Positions 32,277 to 44,834 of a stretch of 64,000 bases of DNA are shown in pieces; positions within the stretch are counted from its first letter, which is position 1; the number at the start of each line of letters is the position of its first letter. The notes under the pieces are model-generated. The model was not told the origin of the DNA. It ran no database searches and worked only from the letters and a program-made list of their open reading frames with translations. Made by a program: the position numbers and the translations under genes. This DNA is from Cryptomeria japonica (taxonomy: Eukaryota > Streptophyta > Pinopsida > Cupressales > Cupressaceae): assembly GCF_030272615.1 (NCBI RefSeq), contig NC_081414.1, positions 336,057,927 through 336,121,926 of the forward strand. The letters run 5' to 3'.

Positions 32277-32560
32277 TAAATACACACATACATATGTAAA
32301 TACATACACATACATACATACATACATATGTACACATACATGCATACACCTACATACACATACATACAAACCTACATACAAACATACACAAACATACATA
32401 CCTACATACATACATGTACATACATAGATATAAAATAATTATATGTACACCTTAGGACATACACATACATACCTATGTCTACATACATACATACACACAT
32501 ACATATACATACACATACATAAATGCATATGTGCATACATACATAAATACACATAAAATA
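32277..32560. repeat. TACA/TACATA microsatellite
   Basis: Imperfect ACATACAT repeats for about 280 bases, followed by the first units of the palindromic array. Short reverse-strand echoes (TGTATGTATGTGTATG) recur at about 32640 and 33030. Confidence 0.9.
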
Positions 32561-32589
32561 ATTATATACGCCTTAGGACATACATACAC

Positions 32590-34848
32590 CTCAGGACATG
32601 CTATGAGGGGTCATGTGTGGTCCTGAGGGGTCACACGTCCTAAGGTGTATGTATGTATGTGTATGTATACATCCTAAGGAGTATATAATTATTTTATATG
32701 ACCCCTTAGGACCACTAAAGGCCCCTTACTACACGTGCACCCATTAGGACCTATTATGACCACATAAGACCAAATGGTTTTGCAAAGGGTCATATGTGGT
32801 TCTAAGGGGTCACGCATGTGTTAGAACACATGCGTGACCCCTTAGAACCACTTAAGGCCCCTTGCAACACATGTCCACCCCTTAGGACCTATTAGGACCA
32901 CATAGGACCAACTGTTGTCGCAAGGGGTCATATGTGGTCCTAAGGGGTCACACATGTGTTAGAACACATGCGTGACTTCTGTGACCCCTCAGGACCACAC
33001 ATGACCCCTCATAGCATGTCCTAAGGTGTATGTATGTATGTGTATGTATACATCCTATGGAGTATATAATTATTTTATATGACCCCTTAGGACCACTAAA
33101 GGCCCCTTGCTACACATGTGCACCCCTTAGGACCTATTATGACCACATAAGACCAAATGGTTTTGCAACGGGTCATATGTGGTCCTAAGGGGTCATGCAT
33201 GTGTTCTAAAACATGTGTGACCCCTTAGGACCATGTCCACCCCTTAGGACCACATAGGACCAAATGTTGTCACAATGGGTCATATGTTGTCCTAAGGGGT
33301 CACGCGTGTGTTAGAACACATGTGTGACCCCTTAGGACCACTTAAGGACCATTGCAACAAATGTGCACCCCTTAGGACCTATTAGGATCACAAAAGACCA
33401 AATGTTGTCACAAGGGGTCATATATGGTCCTAAGGGGCCACGCATGTGTTCTAACACATGTTTGACCCCTTAGGACCACTTAAGGCCCCTTGCGACACAT
33501 GTCCACCCCTTAGGACCTCAAAAGACCAAATGTTGTCACAAGGGGTCATATGTGGTCCTAACAGGTCACGCATGTGTTCTAACACATGTGTGACCCCTTA
33601 GGACCACTTAAGGTCCCTTGCAACATATGTGGACCCCTTAGGACCTATTAGGACCACATAGGACCACAAAGGACCAAATGGTGTCGTAAGGGGTCATATA
33701 TGGTCCTAAGGAGTCACACATGTGTTCTAACACATGCGTGACCCCTTAGGATCACTTAAGGCCCTGTGCGACACATGTCCACCCCTTAGGACCTATTAGG
33801 ACCATATAGGACCAAATGTTGTCGCAAGGGGTCATATGTATTACTAAGGATTCACGCATGTGTTAGAACACATGTGTGACCCCTTAGGACCACTTAAGGA
33901 CCCTTGCAACACATGTGCACCCCTTAGGACCTATTAGGACCACAAAATACCAAATGTTGTCACAAGGGATCATATGTGGTCCTAAGGGGTCACGCATGTG
34001 TTCTAACACATGCGTGACCCCTTAGGACCACATAAGGCCCCTTGCGACACATGTGCACCTTATTGGACCTATTAGGACCACATAGGACCAAATGGTGTCG
34101 CAAGGGGTCATGCATGTGTTAGAACACATGCGTAACCCCTTAGGACCACTTAAGGCCCCTTGCAACACATGTGCACCCCTTAGGACCTATTAGGACCACA
34201 AAAGACCAAATGGTGTCACAAGGGGTCATATGTTGTCCTAATGGGTCATGCATGTGTCCTAACACATGTGTGACCCCTTTGGACCACTTAGGCCCCTTGC
34301 AACATATGTGCACCCCTTAGGACCTATTACGACCAAATGGTTTCTTAAGGGGTCATATGTGGTCCTAAAGGGTCACGCATGTGTTCTAACACATGCATGA
34401 CCCCTTAGGACCACTTAAGGCCCCTTGCAACACATGTACACCCCTTAGGACCTATTATGACCACATAGGACCAAATGGTGTCGGAAGGGGTCATATGTGG
34501 TCCTAAGGGGTCACACATGTGTTAGAACACTTGCATGACCCCTTAGGACCACTTAAGGCCCCTTGTGACACATGTGCACCCCTTAGGACCTATTAAGACC
34601 ACAAAAGACCAAATAGTGTTGCAAGGGGTCATATGTGGTCGTAAGGGGTCAAGCATGTGTTCTAACACATGTGTGACCCCTTAGGACCACTTAAGGCCCC
34701 TTGTGACACATGTACACCCTTTAGGACCTATTAGGACCACAAAAGACCAAATGGTTTTGCAAGGGGTCATATGTTGTCCTAAGGGGTCACACATGTGTTC
34801 TAACACATGTGTGACCCCTTAGGACCACTTAAGGCCCCTTACAATACA
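32590..34848. repeat. Palindromic tandem array, about 137-bp unit, about 15 copies
   Basis: Each unit contains GTCATATGTGGTCCTAAGG, then GGGGTCACGCATGTGTT, a 2-3 base centre, AACACATGCGTGACCCC, CTTAGGACCACTTAAGGCC, CACATGTGCACCCC and TTAGGACCTATTAGGACC. The middle forms a near-perfect inverted repeat of about 24 bp per arm. The AACACATG.GTGACCCC landmark recurs near 32830, 32965, 33205, 33312, 33450, 33575, 33728, 33865, 34008, 34112, 34255, 34390, 34525, 34665 and 34800. A larger duplication containing a GTATATAATTATTTTATATGA phrase occurs near 32680 and 33060. Confidence 0.92.
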
Positions 34849-35553
34849 TAGAGAGTATGCAATACAAATAAACAATGTCTGGAGTGTGTGATGTGGTCTC
34901 TATTTTTTGTCCGAAGGGACTAATTGGTTTTGGAGTTGGATGGGGAAACCTATTGGGCCACGCTTGGAGGAAATCATTGTGTTCATGCAAGAGCCACCTT
35001 TTTTCTATTATGAGAATGATGATTTTTCACCAAGTATACTTTTCAACATCTTAGAAGACCAAGAGGCTATGTACACAATCTCCCAATAGAAGGGTGATTT
35101 TGAAAGCATAATTCTCTGGTCTTCTGGACGTTGAATTTAGTACTTTGACGAGTCCACCAACTTTGGTTCCACACCATAGAAATTTTTGGATATTGTCTTC
35201 CAAATATCCTTCGGTGCAAAAGCATCATTCTCATAATAGAAAAAAGGTGGCCCTTGCATGAACACATTGATTTCCTCCAAGCGTGGCCCAATAGGTTTCC
35301 TTGTCCAACTCCAAAACCAGTTAGTCCCTCCGAACATAAATTAGAGACCACATCACACACTCTAGACATTGTTTGTTTGTATTGCATACTCTCTATTTAT
35401 GTATTTAGATCACCCTTAAACAATTTCCTCTGCTTTTCTCCAATTGCTCTCTTCTGGGCAGCTAATGAGCTTGTTTCTACATCATTCAAGATAATGCAGA
35501 CCTGCTTGGTTTCTTTTACGAAATTTACTTGCACCCCAAGTACGACCTATTAG
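34848..35553 (-). pseudogene. Captured gene fragment in inverted-repeat form, DRM methyltransferase-like
   Basis: Two arms, 34848-35032 and 35213-35396, are inverted copies of each other with a 180-base loop. The right arm plus loop, read on the minus strand, give GFGVGQGN, then after a frame change GPPFFYYENDAFAPKDIWKTISKNFYGVEPKLVDSSKY. This resembles the start of the catalytic region of plant DRM-type DNA cytosine methyltransferases (GFG.., PP.FYYENVA.APKGVW..ISRFLY.IEPEFVDSKY). The left arm repeats the first half (PPFFYYENDDFSP). A further minus-strand stretch (KQVCIILNDVETSSLAAQKRAIGEKQRKL, about 35520-35410) may belong to the same source gene. Shifts and stops exclude a functional protein. 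The homology is from memory of the family, so moderate confidence; the inverted repeat itself is certain. Confidence 0.5.
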
Positions 35554-36042
35554 GACCACATAAGACCAAATTAGGACCTATTAATTAATTTGTACATATT
35601 GAAAATTGTGAATTAATTGTAAATTAATTTTACTTAATTGTAAATTAATTTGACTTAACTTGGGGTCTTAATTTGACTAATTTTCAAATTAATTATTATA
35701 TATGCAAATATATGTAATTGTAAATTAGACATATATTGAAATTTAAATTTAAAATTTATAGTTGTTTAAATTTCTTTTGTGCATAAATCTCTAGAAATTT
35801 ATCTTAAATTTGTCTTTATATCTAGAAAATTTTAACTCTTGAGTATGCATTTATGATGTTTAAATTTCTTTAAAATGTATATATCTAATTTCTTTAATTT
35901 ACACGTTTTTAAATATGTTTAAAATGATTTAAATGTAAATGTATACATTTTTAATTATTGTTTATTGTGTACTACATACATGCACATGTGCAGATATATA
36001 TATATATATATATCTATAGATCTACATTATCCACTGAACATC
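35554..36042. other. AT-rich spacer before accessory gene B
   Basis: TTAATTGTAAATTAATTTGACTTAA-type repeats and a short TA run at 35995-36011. No coding signal; a promoter for the gene at 36043 could lie here but no clear TATA stands out from the AT background. Confidence 0.5.
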
Positions 36043-38051
36043 ATGTCTGACGAGCCTGGATCACATAACACGAGTACTTATAAGCCTAGTGTTCATCATC
36101 GTGGGAGTGAGAAAACATCACATAGGTCTACAACAACTCCATAGGAGAGACGGCAACTCTACAATCAGACTGTTGAGGCACTCCAACGTACCTTAGATCA
36201 TTTAAATATCACTTTGGGAAACATGCGTGATCACACAAATAAACAAAGGGGTGAGACTATTAGACATGAGCTAGTTCATATGATTGACCTCGTTGAAAAT
36301 TTCAATCCATATGACAAGGTCAACGTAGAGGAATTCTATAAATCCCTTTCACGCAGTGTACGTAGTACTGTGAAATGGGACACGGTGAATGAGAGGCTTT
36401 CCATAGCTGATGTGAAAATCATATTTCCTCATTAACAGGCCTTTGGTAGGGTGAAAAGCTATATGCCTACCAGGTGCACGAATGTACTAGTAGCACCATT
36501 TATATATCCTAGATGGTTAGCCACTCATCATAGGTGGCCCCAAAAGGATGAGTTACCCCTTTATTTTTGCAAACAATTGTTTGCAGAGTTTCATTTGTTG
36601 GATGATGTTGATTACACCGATTTTTTGAAACATGCTTGGCAAGGGAAGGGCAGATTTTTAGATAAGTTTAGATGACCAGGTGCACCCCCACCCATTAATA
36701 AATAGACTTTGATTGGTCCAAACCTTGTGGTTCTTCCCAAGAGTGTGGACCTAGCACATGTTGCAGATAGTATGCTAGATGACACTCAACAATCCATATT
36801 TTCTAGTATTGCTACTATAGCCACACACGTGGATGAGATGACATTAGATCGGGTGGGTAGATATTTGTTGCACTCTCATACTAGCATTTATGATGCATCA
36901 GTGTGTGATGATCCATATGTTTGAGTAGACATACCATCACCAATGGATGTTGCACACATGCATGACATAAATCCTTTATGACAAATGAGCACATGCCTAT
37001 CCAGTGATCATTTGGATGCATATTAGGTCATTTTTATGGATCATAGGATCCCACTACAGGATGCCCCATCATTTGTTAGGAGTGCACTTCGTAGACCGGG
37101 TGCATCTAGCTGTGGTTGTGAGCATAAAGATTCTCAGCCTACTGCTACTGCACATCCTACTGCCCTGCCCCAGTATACAATAGTTGGTCAGGATACACCT
37201 CCTCCTCCTATTTATACATCAATTTATTGAGCCATAGCACCTGATACTAGATTTTTGGGGATGTTCACTACCATGCTTATGGAGCCAGATAGTGAGGGGG
37301 ATCATGTTGGAGTGGGCTTCTTCCATGATTTTGACATCAGCAGGATCGGACGAGCCTTACATGCTGCGGCAGAGGTATGAATTATATAATAGATAATTTA
37401 CTAATTTTAATTTTGATATTTTATATAGCTACTTGATTGTACACATGAACTACATAGATTAAATTAATTAAATATATATATTGGATTGTATTTTTTGAAC
37501 TATATAGGGTATCACGTTAGGGTTGATGTATGGAGATTTGGATGATGCCACTGACCTAGTTGTTCATCAAGAGACATAGGTATATTTCAAGTTCATGTGT
37601 AATTTATATTGCAGGCGCAGGGGGCGATGTTTAAGGATTTGCACATTGCCACTGACTCTGTTCATTATGAGACACAGGTACATACATTATAACTTTAAAT
37701 TAATTGAATCTTAAATATTTAAGTTCTATTTTTAAAGGGTTAGTTTGCAAGTTATGAATATAGGTGTACATATGTATATCTAACAAAATTTCAACATTGC
37801 AAGATGCATCACTATCACGCAGGTTGAGCTCCTTATCACATAAACATTGTAGAATTTTGCATGCACATGGTGGTGATGTTAGAGACTCTTCACAGGTATT
37901 TTTGTCTACATACAAATGCTCATAATCTATATTACTTAAAAAAAATTACTTTATTTCATTCAAATTAAATGTTTAATGTATGATTTTATGCGTGCATACT
38001 CTATTGCAGGCGCATGGATCGGGACATGCTTCAGGACAGGGCCCCAAGTGA
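36043..38051 (+). pseudogene. Element B accessory gene, multi-exon, function unknown
   Basis: Starts at ATG 36043 (MSDEPGSHNTST). The main exon (36043-37374) encodes a Ser/Thr-rich start, then LYNQTVEALQRTLDHLNITLGNMRDHTN, HWDTVNERLS-like text, RCTNVLVAPFIYPRWLATHHRWPQKDELPLYFCKQLFAEFHLL, GKGRFLDKFR and PGAPPP. The ELPLYF...EF and R-PGA parts align with EVPLYFLRKIYCEF and DRPGAHRR of the element A gene. Small exons follow: 37508-37579, 37615-37677, one ending at 37895, and 38010-38051 (GSGHASGQGPK, stop TGA). The first two small exons encode similar text (DDATDLVVHQET, HIATDSVHYETQ). Stops lie near 36141, 36433, 36673, 36703, 36922, 36979, 37024 and 37228. Family unknown; it is convergent with transposase B. 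Confidence 0.6.
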
Positions 38052-38058
38052 CCCATTA

Positions 38059-38060
<2 letters not shown>

Positions 38061-38099
<39 letters not shown>
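38061..38099. repeat. TG microsatellite
   Basis: Uninterrupted TG dinucleotides for about 38 bases, ten bases after the stop of accessory gene B. Confidence 0.97.
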
Positions 38100-38539
38100 A
38101 CATTTTATAGACATTTCATATATATTTGTACAAGTGTAGTAGACATTTCATACATGTGTATTGTACACATTTCATATGCGTATGTGTACCAGATATTTAT
38201 TTTCCATATTTCATGTGTTTGTGTATGCGTTAGATAGATGTACTTCATAGACATATATGTGTATGTGTTAGATAGATCTACATTTCATACTACTTTGCAC
38301 GTTTATATATAGATAGATTACATTTTTGAAAGTTAAGTGTTTAAATGATAGAATCTCTAAGTCATTTGAATTTAGTTAGGTGTTCTACTTAATTGTACAT
38401 GTGTACGTGAAAGTTAAGTGTTTATGTCTATTTTAACTTTGTTCATTGTTAAACAAAATTAGTCATTAAAATTTAACTTAGTTGTTAATTTTAGTTAAGT
38501 GTTTATGTACATGTTTAAAGGACGGACTTCAAAAAATTA

Positions 38540-39150
38540 ATATCCCTTTAAATCCCCTTAAGACCACTTAAAACACCTTAGGACAACATAATTAGATGAA
38601 TCCAAACAACATAATTAAATGAAATAATATATGTATAAATATAAATGAAATGAATGTACATAGATGAATAAAATGAATCCATGCATGTGTAAAAATATAA
38701 AAGAATCAATCCCCTTAATTATCCCCTTAAATCCCCTTAAGACCACTTAAAACACCTTAGGACAACATAATTAGATGAATCCAAATAACATAATTAAATG
38801 AAACAATATATGTAAAAATATAAATGAAATGAATGTACATAGATGAATAAAATGAATCCATGCATGTCTAAAAATATAAAAGAATCAATCCCCTTAAATA
38901 TCCCCTTAAATCCCCTTAAGACCACTTAAAACACCTTAGGACAGCATAATTAGATGAATCCAAACAACATAATTAAATGAAACAATATATGTGTAAATAT
39001 AAATGAAATGAATATACATAGATGAATAAAACGAATCCATGCATGTGTAAAAATATAAAAGAATCAATCCCCTTAATTATCACCTTAAATCCCCTTAAGA
39101 CCACTTAAAACACCTTAGGACAACATAATTAGTTCCTCATTTTAGTGAAA
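38540..39150. repeat. 179-bp tandem array between the convergent genes of element B
   Basis: AGACCACTTAAAACACC recurs at 38561, 38740, 38919 and 39098, exactly 179 bases apart. Units share CTTAGGACAACATAATTAG, ATGAATCCAAA, AACAATATATGT and AATCCATGCATGT. It holds the same relative place as the 359-bp array of element A, and 359 is close to twice 179, though I see no sequence match. Confidence 0.93.
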
Positions 39151-39821
39151 CTATATACATACATGCATAACTATATATACAACATTAATTAAATGAAACT
39201 ATAAATGTGTAAATCAAAATTAAATGAATACATAGATGAATAAAACATGTAAAATCAACATATAAAACAAAAAATAAATGCATCAACAAAACTAAATTTC
39301 CACAAGTTATCCAAATTGCTACACATGTCTAGAAATATCTAAATATATATATGAGTTTATCAAAATAAGACCTATCTAATATATTTTACTTGTTCAAACA
39401 TGACAAGTGAACTTAAAGCTCGTGGTACATATAATTTGGATCCTCCCTATCTTTTATAAAAAAAAATTTAAAAATCATGATCTTCAATAGGCAACCTCCA
39501 CTCTTGGTTGCCACGTCCTCTTTTTGGCAATGTCTCCAACTGCAATCTTGTCACTATTACTAAGTGATTATAGTGTAGAACTTTTTGGCCAGGCATATAA
39601 TCAATGAATGTTACACCATTTGTATCTATCTTTATTTGTTGATAATAGGTGCCTTCAACAATAGTTGAACGAGTGGGATATTGTTTCCCATCATCGTCAC
39701 TGACTGATTCCAATAACTTGCATTTTGGTTGTGTGCATCTCAGTAGATAATAATCTACACTTTCAGTATTGTCAAGATCAGCAATCACTGCAAAAATATC
39801 AGCTGTGAAAATAGACCGTGC

Positions 39822-39962
<141 letters not shown>

Positions 39963-40639
39963 AAGCAATATTAGTTCAATACACATTTTTAAATTAATGA
40001 AGAATTTAAAAATTTGTACATGCACATATATGTAATTTACAAAATACGCATGCACGCACTTGTAACAACTAAATCATAAACACATTCATAATCAGCTGAA
40101 TATAGAGGATCATGAATATCAATAATGTCACTATCTTCGTAAGGAGGCATTGTGATAAAATCTTTCATATCCCATTGCAAAACATATCCATCAGCAATAT
40201 TTTGACAATGAGTATCTCTGTTGTTCGCAATGCTATCAACACAAAAGCATGATTTTCCTCTTGCAAGAACAATGCGAGGCTTGCGAAATCCTATAGTCAT
40301 GACTTGATGAAAACTTCTAATACCATTAATTGTTTGACAATTATAAGGATTTGATTGATCAATATCTGATAATGTAGAAAAATTTATTTAGTCAATTTTA
40401 GTTCATTTCACACATATATATATATACACTTGAATTTTAAAAATAATTCAAGAACACCAAGAATGTTTAAGAAAAAAATAAAAATAAATATATATATATA
40501 CACCTTTAACTTCCCAAAAATAACACTTGTTGTAAGTTGTATCATGACCAGCAAAATTATTTTTGCACCATTCAATAATATTATTAGAATTACGTATGGT
40601 GTTACCTGTACAAAAGCTCTTTCTTTAGAAAATTGGACA

Positions 40640-40641
<2 letters not shown>

Positions 40642-40684
<43 letters not shown>
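40642..40684. repeat. CA microsatellite inside a transposase B intron
   Basis: About 20 CA units followed by TATATATA, in the intron after the ACVKRAL exon of transposase B (donor near 40715, acceptor near 40628). Confidence 0.95.
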
Positions 40685-40692
<8 letters not shown>

Positions 40693-42450
40693 AATTAATT
40701 TATGAAGATAATTTACGTGCAAGTTCATGTTGGCAAAGTGCACGCTTCACACATGCTCCTGCTCCATCATGCTCTCATTTTCCATGTCCACTCTCAAAGA
40801 AGTTCCGCAAAAACTTTATGCTACGTCGAGCATGTTGTAGGGATAACCAGTTAAAAGCTTTTGCAGACTTAAATTGCCTTGACATGAATAACATATATAT
40901 TAAATATATATATTTAAACTTTTGACCTATTATATACAATCAAATCATATATATATAAAAAACAACAACATAAATAATCAATTTCAAATCTAATGTACTT
41001 ACCGGCACATCCATTTGACCAAATCCAATTTTGTGTACATTCTATCCCACAATCTTTAATATCTCCAAAAAACATTCCAAAACAATGTGCTACATAGCTC
41101 CTATCATGACACGTATCATCACTAATATAGAAATGGACCTCCTTGATGATAATGCATTATTTTTAGTACTCTCTATACCATCCACATAAAATTGTGCATG
41201 TCTATAGAAAACTTGTACAAATATTGCAACTTGATCAGAATGATAATAGTGACTTTGAATTTCTGTGTGAGGACTAAATGTATAGTTCTCGGAGAAATCT
41301 ACAATTGAAAGAATACAACCTGGTGAAAAACAATTTTTTGAATCACGAAACTGTTTAGCTTGCCATCTTGCACCATGACAATGTTGGATATATGGATATA
41401 TCATATTACGAAATCTATCTATAAACTGAATGTAGGGAAATTCACTCTCTTTCAACATTATTTTTTTGGATTCAATTCCAGACTTACTTTGGTATGTATC
41501 ATATTCAAATCTCTTCCATATAACTAGTGTATGAATATCAAAATTCTCTGTTGGCAACACAAACTCAAAAATCCATAATCATTGCATTCACCTTTTATAC
41601 ACTGTATTTTGAACTCATCGGAATCTTCTAATTTATCACATAAAATAGACTTCACAAATTGTGTTGTACTTGTAGGAATGACTAGATTTGGATTAATTAT
41701 TGCCATGAAATTCTTATATGATTGCAAGTGTAGATGAAATTCAACATGATTTTGACAACAACAAGTTTCATGTACCTTATTTATGCATACAAAGAAAGAA
41801 CAAAATCTCTCAAACATCCTTTCGCAAATCTTTACATCTGAAAAATTCTTGCTCGAATGCTTCAAACAATTCACTTTGTGTTGTATCTAAGAAATGTTTT
41901 GGATGTTTAATATTTTTACCATCTTCATCTATCATCCGCATAGTATCCCTTCTATTGGAAGAAACACAAGATTAATTGGTCCAATAATCAATGACCTATC
42001 TTTTTACATCTTCAAAAAATTTGTCTTTTCTAGGAGCCCTACAGATATTTACCCAATTATTTTTTATGTTTTCATCCAACATTTTTCTCTTCCTAATGTA
42101 TCTTTGAACAGTACTTCTAGATACATTCATTAATTGAGAAATTGCATTAACTTATTTTTTACGAGTCAATTCCTTACTAGTAATCATAGTCATCAATGCT
42201 CTACGTGCAGCACTTAAATCAAAAACTTCAAAAAAATTGAAAAAAATATGGTTCACTAGAAGAGAGAGTCTTCTCCAAAAGGGTATTTTTAGTTTTTGGA
42301 TTATCATAAATTGAGTAGACAAATTGTGGTGGGAGACAAAAACTGTCAAATTTTGGTGTATTCGACTTCCAAATGCTATTACAAAGAAAATATACATCAA
42401 ATTTTTTTTATTTATTTTTCATGCACTATATAAATATGTGATCTATAAAT

Positions 42451-42697
42451 GATATCAAAATGAAAAAAAAAAGTTGATTTACATTTACTTTTGAGGTGGG
42501 AACCAAACCCCTTGTTTTTCAGCGTTTTTTAGCAATAAAAAAATGGACTTTAAAGCTTTAAAAACATATAAATTATTGACAAAAAAAAATTTAAAATAGT
42601 AGACTTAAACTTAAACAAATTTTACACATTTCATCAGTTTACATCATCTTCAAATTCAAAATGCAAATGACACTTTTATGGCGATGAAATTGAACAG
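42451..42697. other. Junction spacer between element B and copia fragment
   Basis: AT-rich, no gene or recognisable terminus. One of the two elements must be truncated here. Confidence 0.5.
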
Positions 42698-44834
42698 TTA
42701 TTGTTGTGCTAGCCTTTTCTTTTGTAAAAGTGTGACACAAGTTTGTACTTTTACCCAGATACATTTCGTTGCCTTGATCTCCAATTTAGATCTCTTTTCA
42801 CTAGGCACATGAGCATATACCCCATAGACAAAGAGTCTAAGATGTCTTAATGAGGGCTTTTTACTAGACCATGCCTCCATGGGGGTCTTTTCAACAAGCA
42901 CCAAAGTAGGAGATCTATTTATCAGATAACATGCAGTGGCTACTACTTCAACCCATAAATTTTGTTGAAGCCCAAAACCACTTAGTATACTCCTAGCTCT
43001 CTCCATTAGTGTTCTATTCATCCTCTATGTAACTTCATTTTTATATGGTGTATATGGATTTGTCTTATGTCTTTCAATCCCGAAGTCCTTATAATACCCG
43101 TCGAACTCAATAAAACAAAACTTATCACCATTATCCGTCCTCAAACACTTAATTTTCCTACCAGTCTAATTTTCAACCAAGGACTTAAATTCCTTAAATC
43201 GACTAAAAACTTTAGATTTACTTTAGAGGAAATAAACAAATGTCGTTCTAGAATAGTCCTTTATGAAAGAAACAAAGTACACAGATCTATTAAATTAAGG
43301 CGCATTAAGTGGACTAAAAAAATCAAAATGAACATAGTCCAAAACCCTAGAAGACTTCATAAAAACAAATACAGTGTTGTTTTCAATAAACACAATGTTC
43401 GCAAAAGTCAAACTCGAGATTACACTCATTAAGCCCTTCAACAAGGCTCTTATTTTTCAAGGCTTGTAAGCCCTTTTCACCTATGTGGCTAAGTCTTTGG
43501 TGCCACAACATTGTCTTGTCAGTTCGGAGCTTCATCTCCAAAGCATTAGCATCCTTAGGAACCCAGAAAGAATGACCATCATATGTTGATACAACAATTT
43601 TCTTTTCTGCTTGATCTAATAGTGAGCATGAAGAATCCAAATACCTTTTCTTAGACTTCACAGAAGCACTATTGCACTGTACCATGCATGAATCCAACCT
43701 ATATAGAGAGCCAATCCAAATACCCTTAGCAAGCACCATATAACCTCTGGTCATCTTGCATCCACCTTGCGAGAAAACAACTTGCACACTCCCACATCAC
43801 TCAGCTTGCTAACTGAAAGGAGGCTTCGTGCCAAACCAAGGATATGTGGGACGCCATCAATCCCCTTCACTCTACCATCAAAGAATCGTATCTTGACTCT
43901 TCCACAACCAACAACATTTAGGTGAGTATCATCACCCAAGTACACCATCACATTCTTCATACTTTGAGAACCAATCCTTGTGAGAGGTCATGTGGAAAGA
44001 AGCGCCCGAGTCAATCAACCATACATTTTTTGATGCATGGGCTGCCAAGGTAGTGAAAAAGGCATCTGCATTATATTGAGAGGATTTATCGAAATCAAAA
44101 TTAGATGAATTCTCATTTTTATTTTTCTTTTTGTTTTCTTTCCAGAAATGATAGGATTTGTCGCAATTCCAATGTTTCACCTTGGAATTTTTACCAGGAG
44201 ACTTAGATCTCCCCAAAGACTTTGGTTTACCCTTCTTGTCCTTTCTCTTGTCTTTCTCCATTGTTCTACCATGATCAACCAAGGCCTCCTTAGTCATCTC
44301 GAAAGATTTTCTTCGCATCTCTTTAGATAATAGTGAACCAACCACATCCTCCATCTTGAAAGTGGTTGTTACGCTTCCAATGACCATCACAAGGTGATCC
44401 CATGAGTCCATAAAAGAACATAACAGAAGCATGCATATATCTTGATCATCAATCTTGTCACTGATAGAATTCAATTGAGCAACATGCATGTTGAATACAA
44501 GTGTGTGATCTGCAATGGACCCCCCTTCCTCCATCCTTAGAGAATACAACTTCTTTCTTAGGAATAACTTATTTACCAAGGATTTCCCTTGATAAATATC
44601 ACCAAGCTTCTTCCAAAGTGCAGCTGTAGTCTTCTCTTCATGGACATTCAAGAACACTAAATCAGCTAGACAGAGTCTTATCAACCCCTTGGATTTTTGA
44701 TCCATTTTATCACATTCATCATGTGGATTATTTTGGGGTTTTCTCAAAGAAACCGTGGCCCATAGATCTCTATCCACGAGCATGTCCTCCATTTTGATTT
44801 TCCACAACTCAAAATTGTTGCCATTAAATATATC
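42698..44834 (-). pseudogene. Ty1/copia gag-protease-integrase fragment
   Basis: Read on the minus strand from 44834: copia gag (FNGNNFELWKIKMEDML, WKKLGDIYQGKSLVNKLFLRKKLY, SLLSKEMRRK), a degraded zinc knuckle (HWNCDKSYHFWKE, both outer cysteines lost), protease WLIDSGASFHMT (about 44000), the GAG-pre-integrase region (LWHQRLSHIGEKGLQALKNKSLVEGL...CEHC, about 43510-43390), integrase core text (RTDNGDKF near 43130), and MERARSILSG..LWVEVVATACYLINRSP and GVYAHVPSEKRSKL (43021-42740). Frame breaks at about 43950 and 43390 and stops near 43020-43100 show decay. It is truncated at 42698 before reverse transcriptase, and its 5' end is cut at 44834 by the insertion of the third LTR element. Confidence 0.88.

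Noticed and set aside
32590-34848. CRISPR-like regular repeats
   Set aside because: The whole unit is repeated without unique spacers, units are palindromic and diverged, and the context is eukaryotic transposon DNA.
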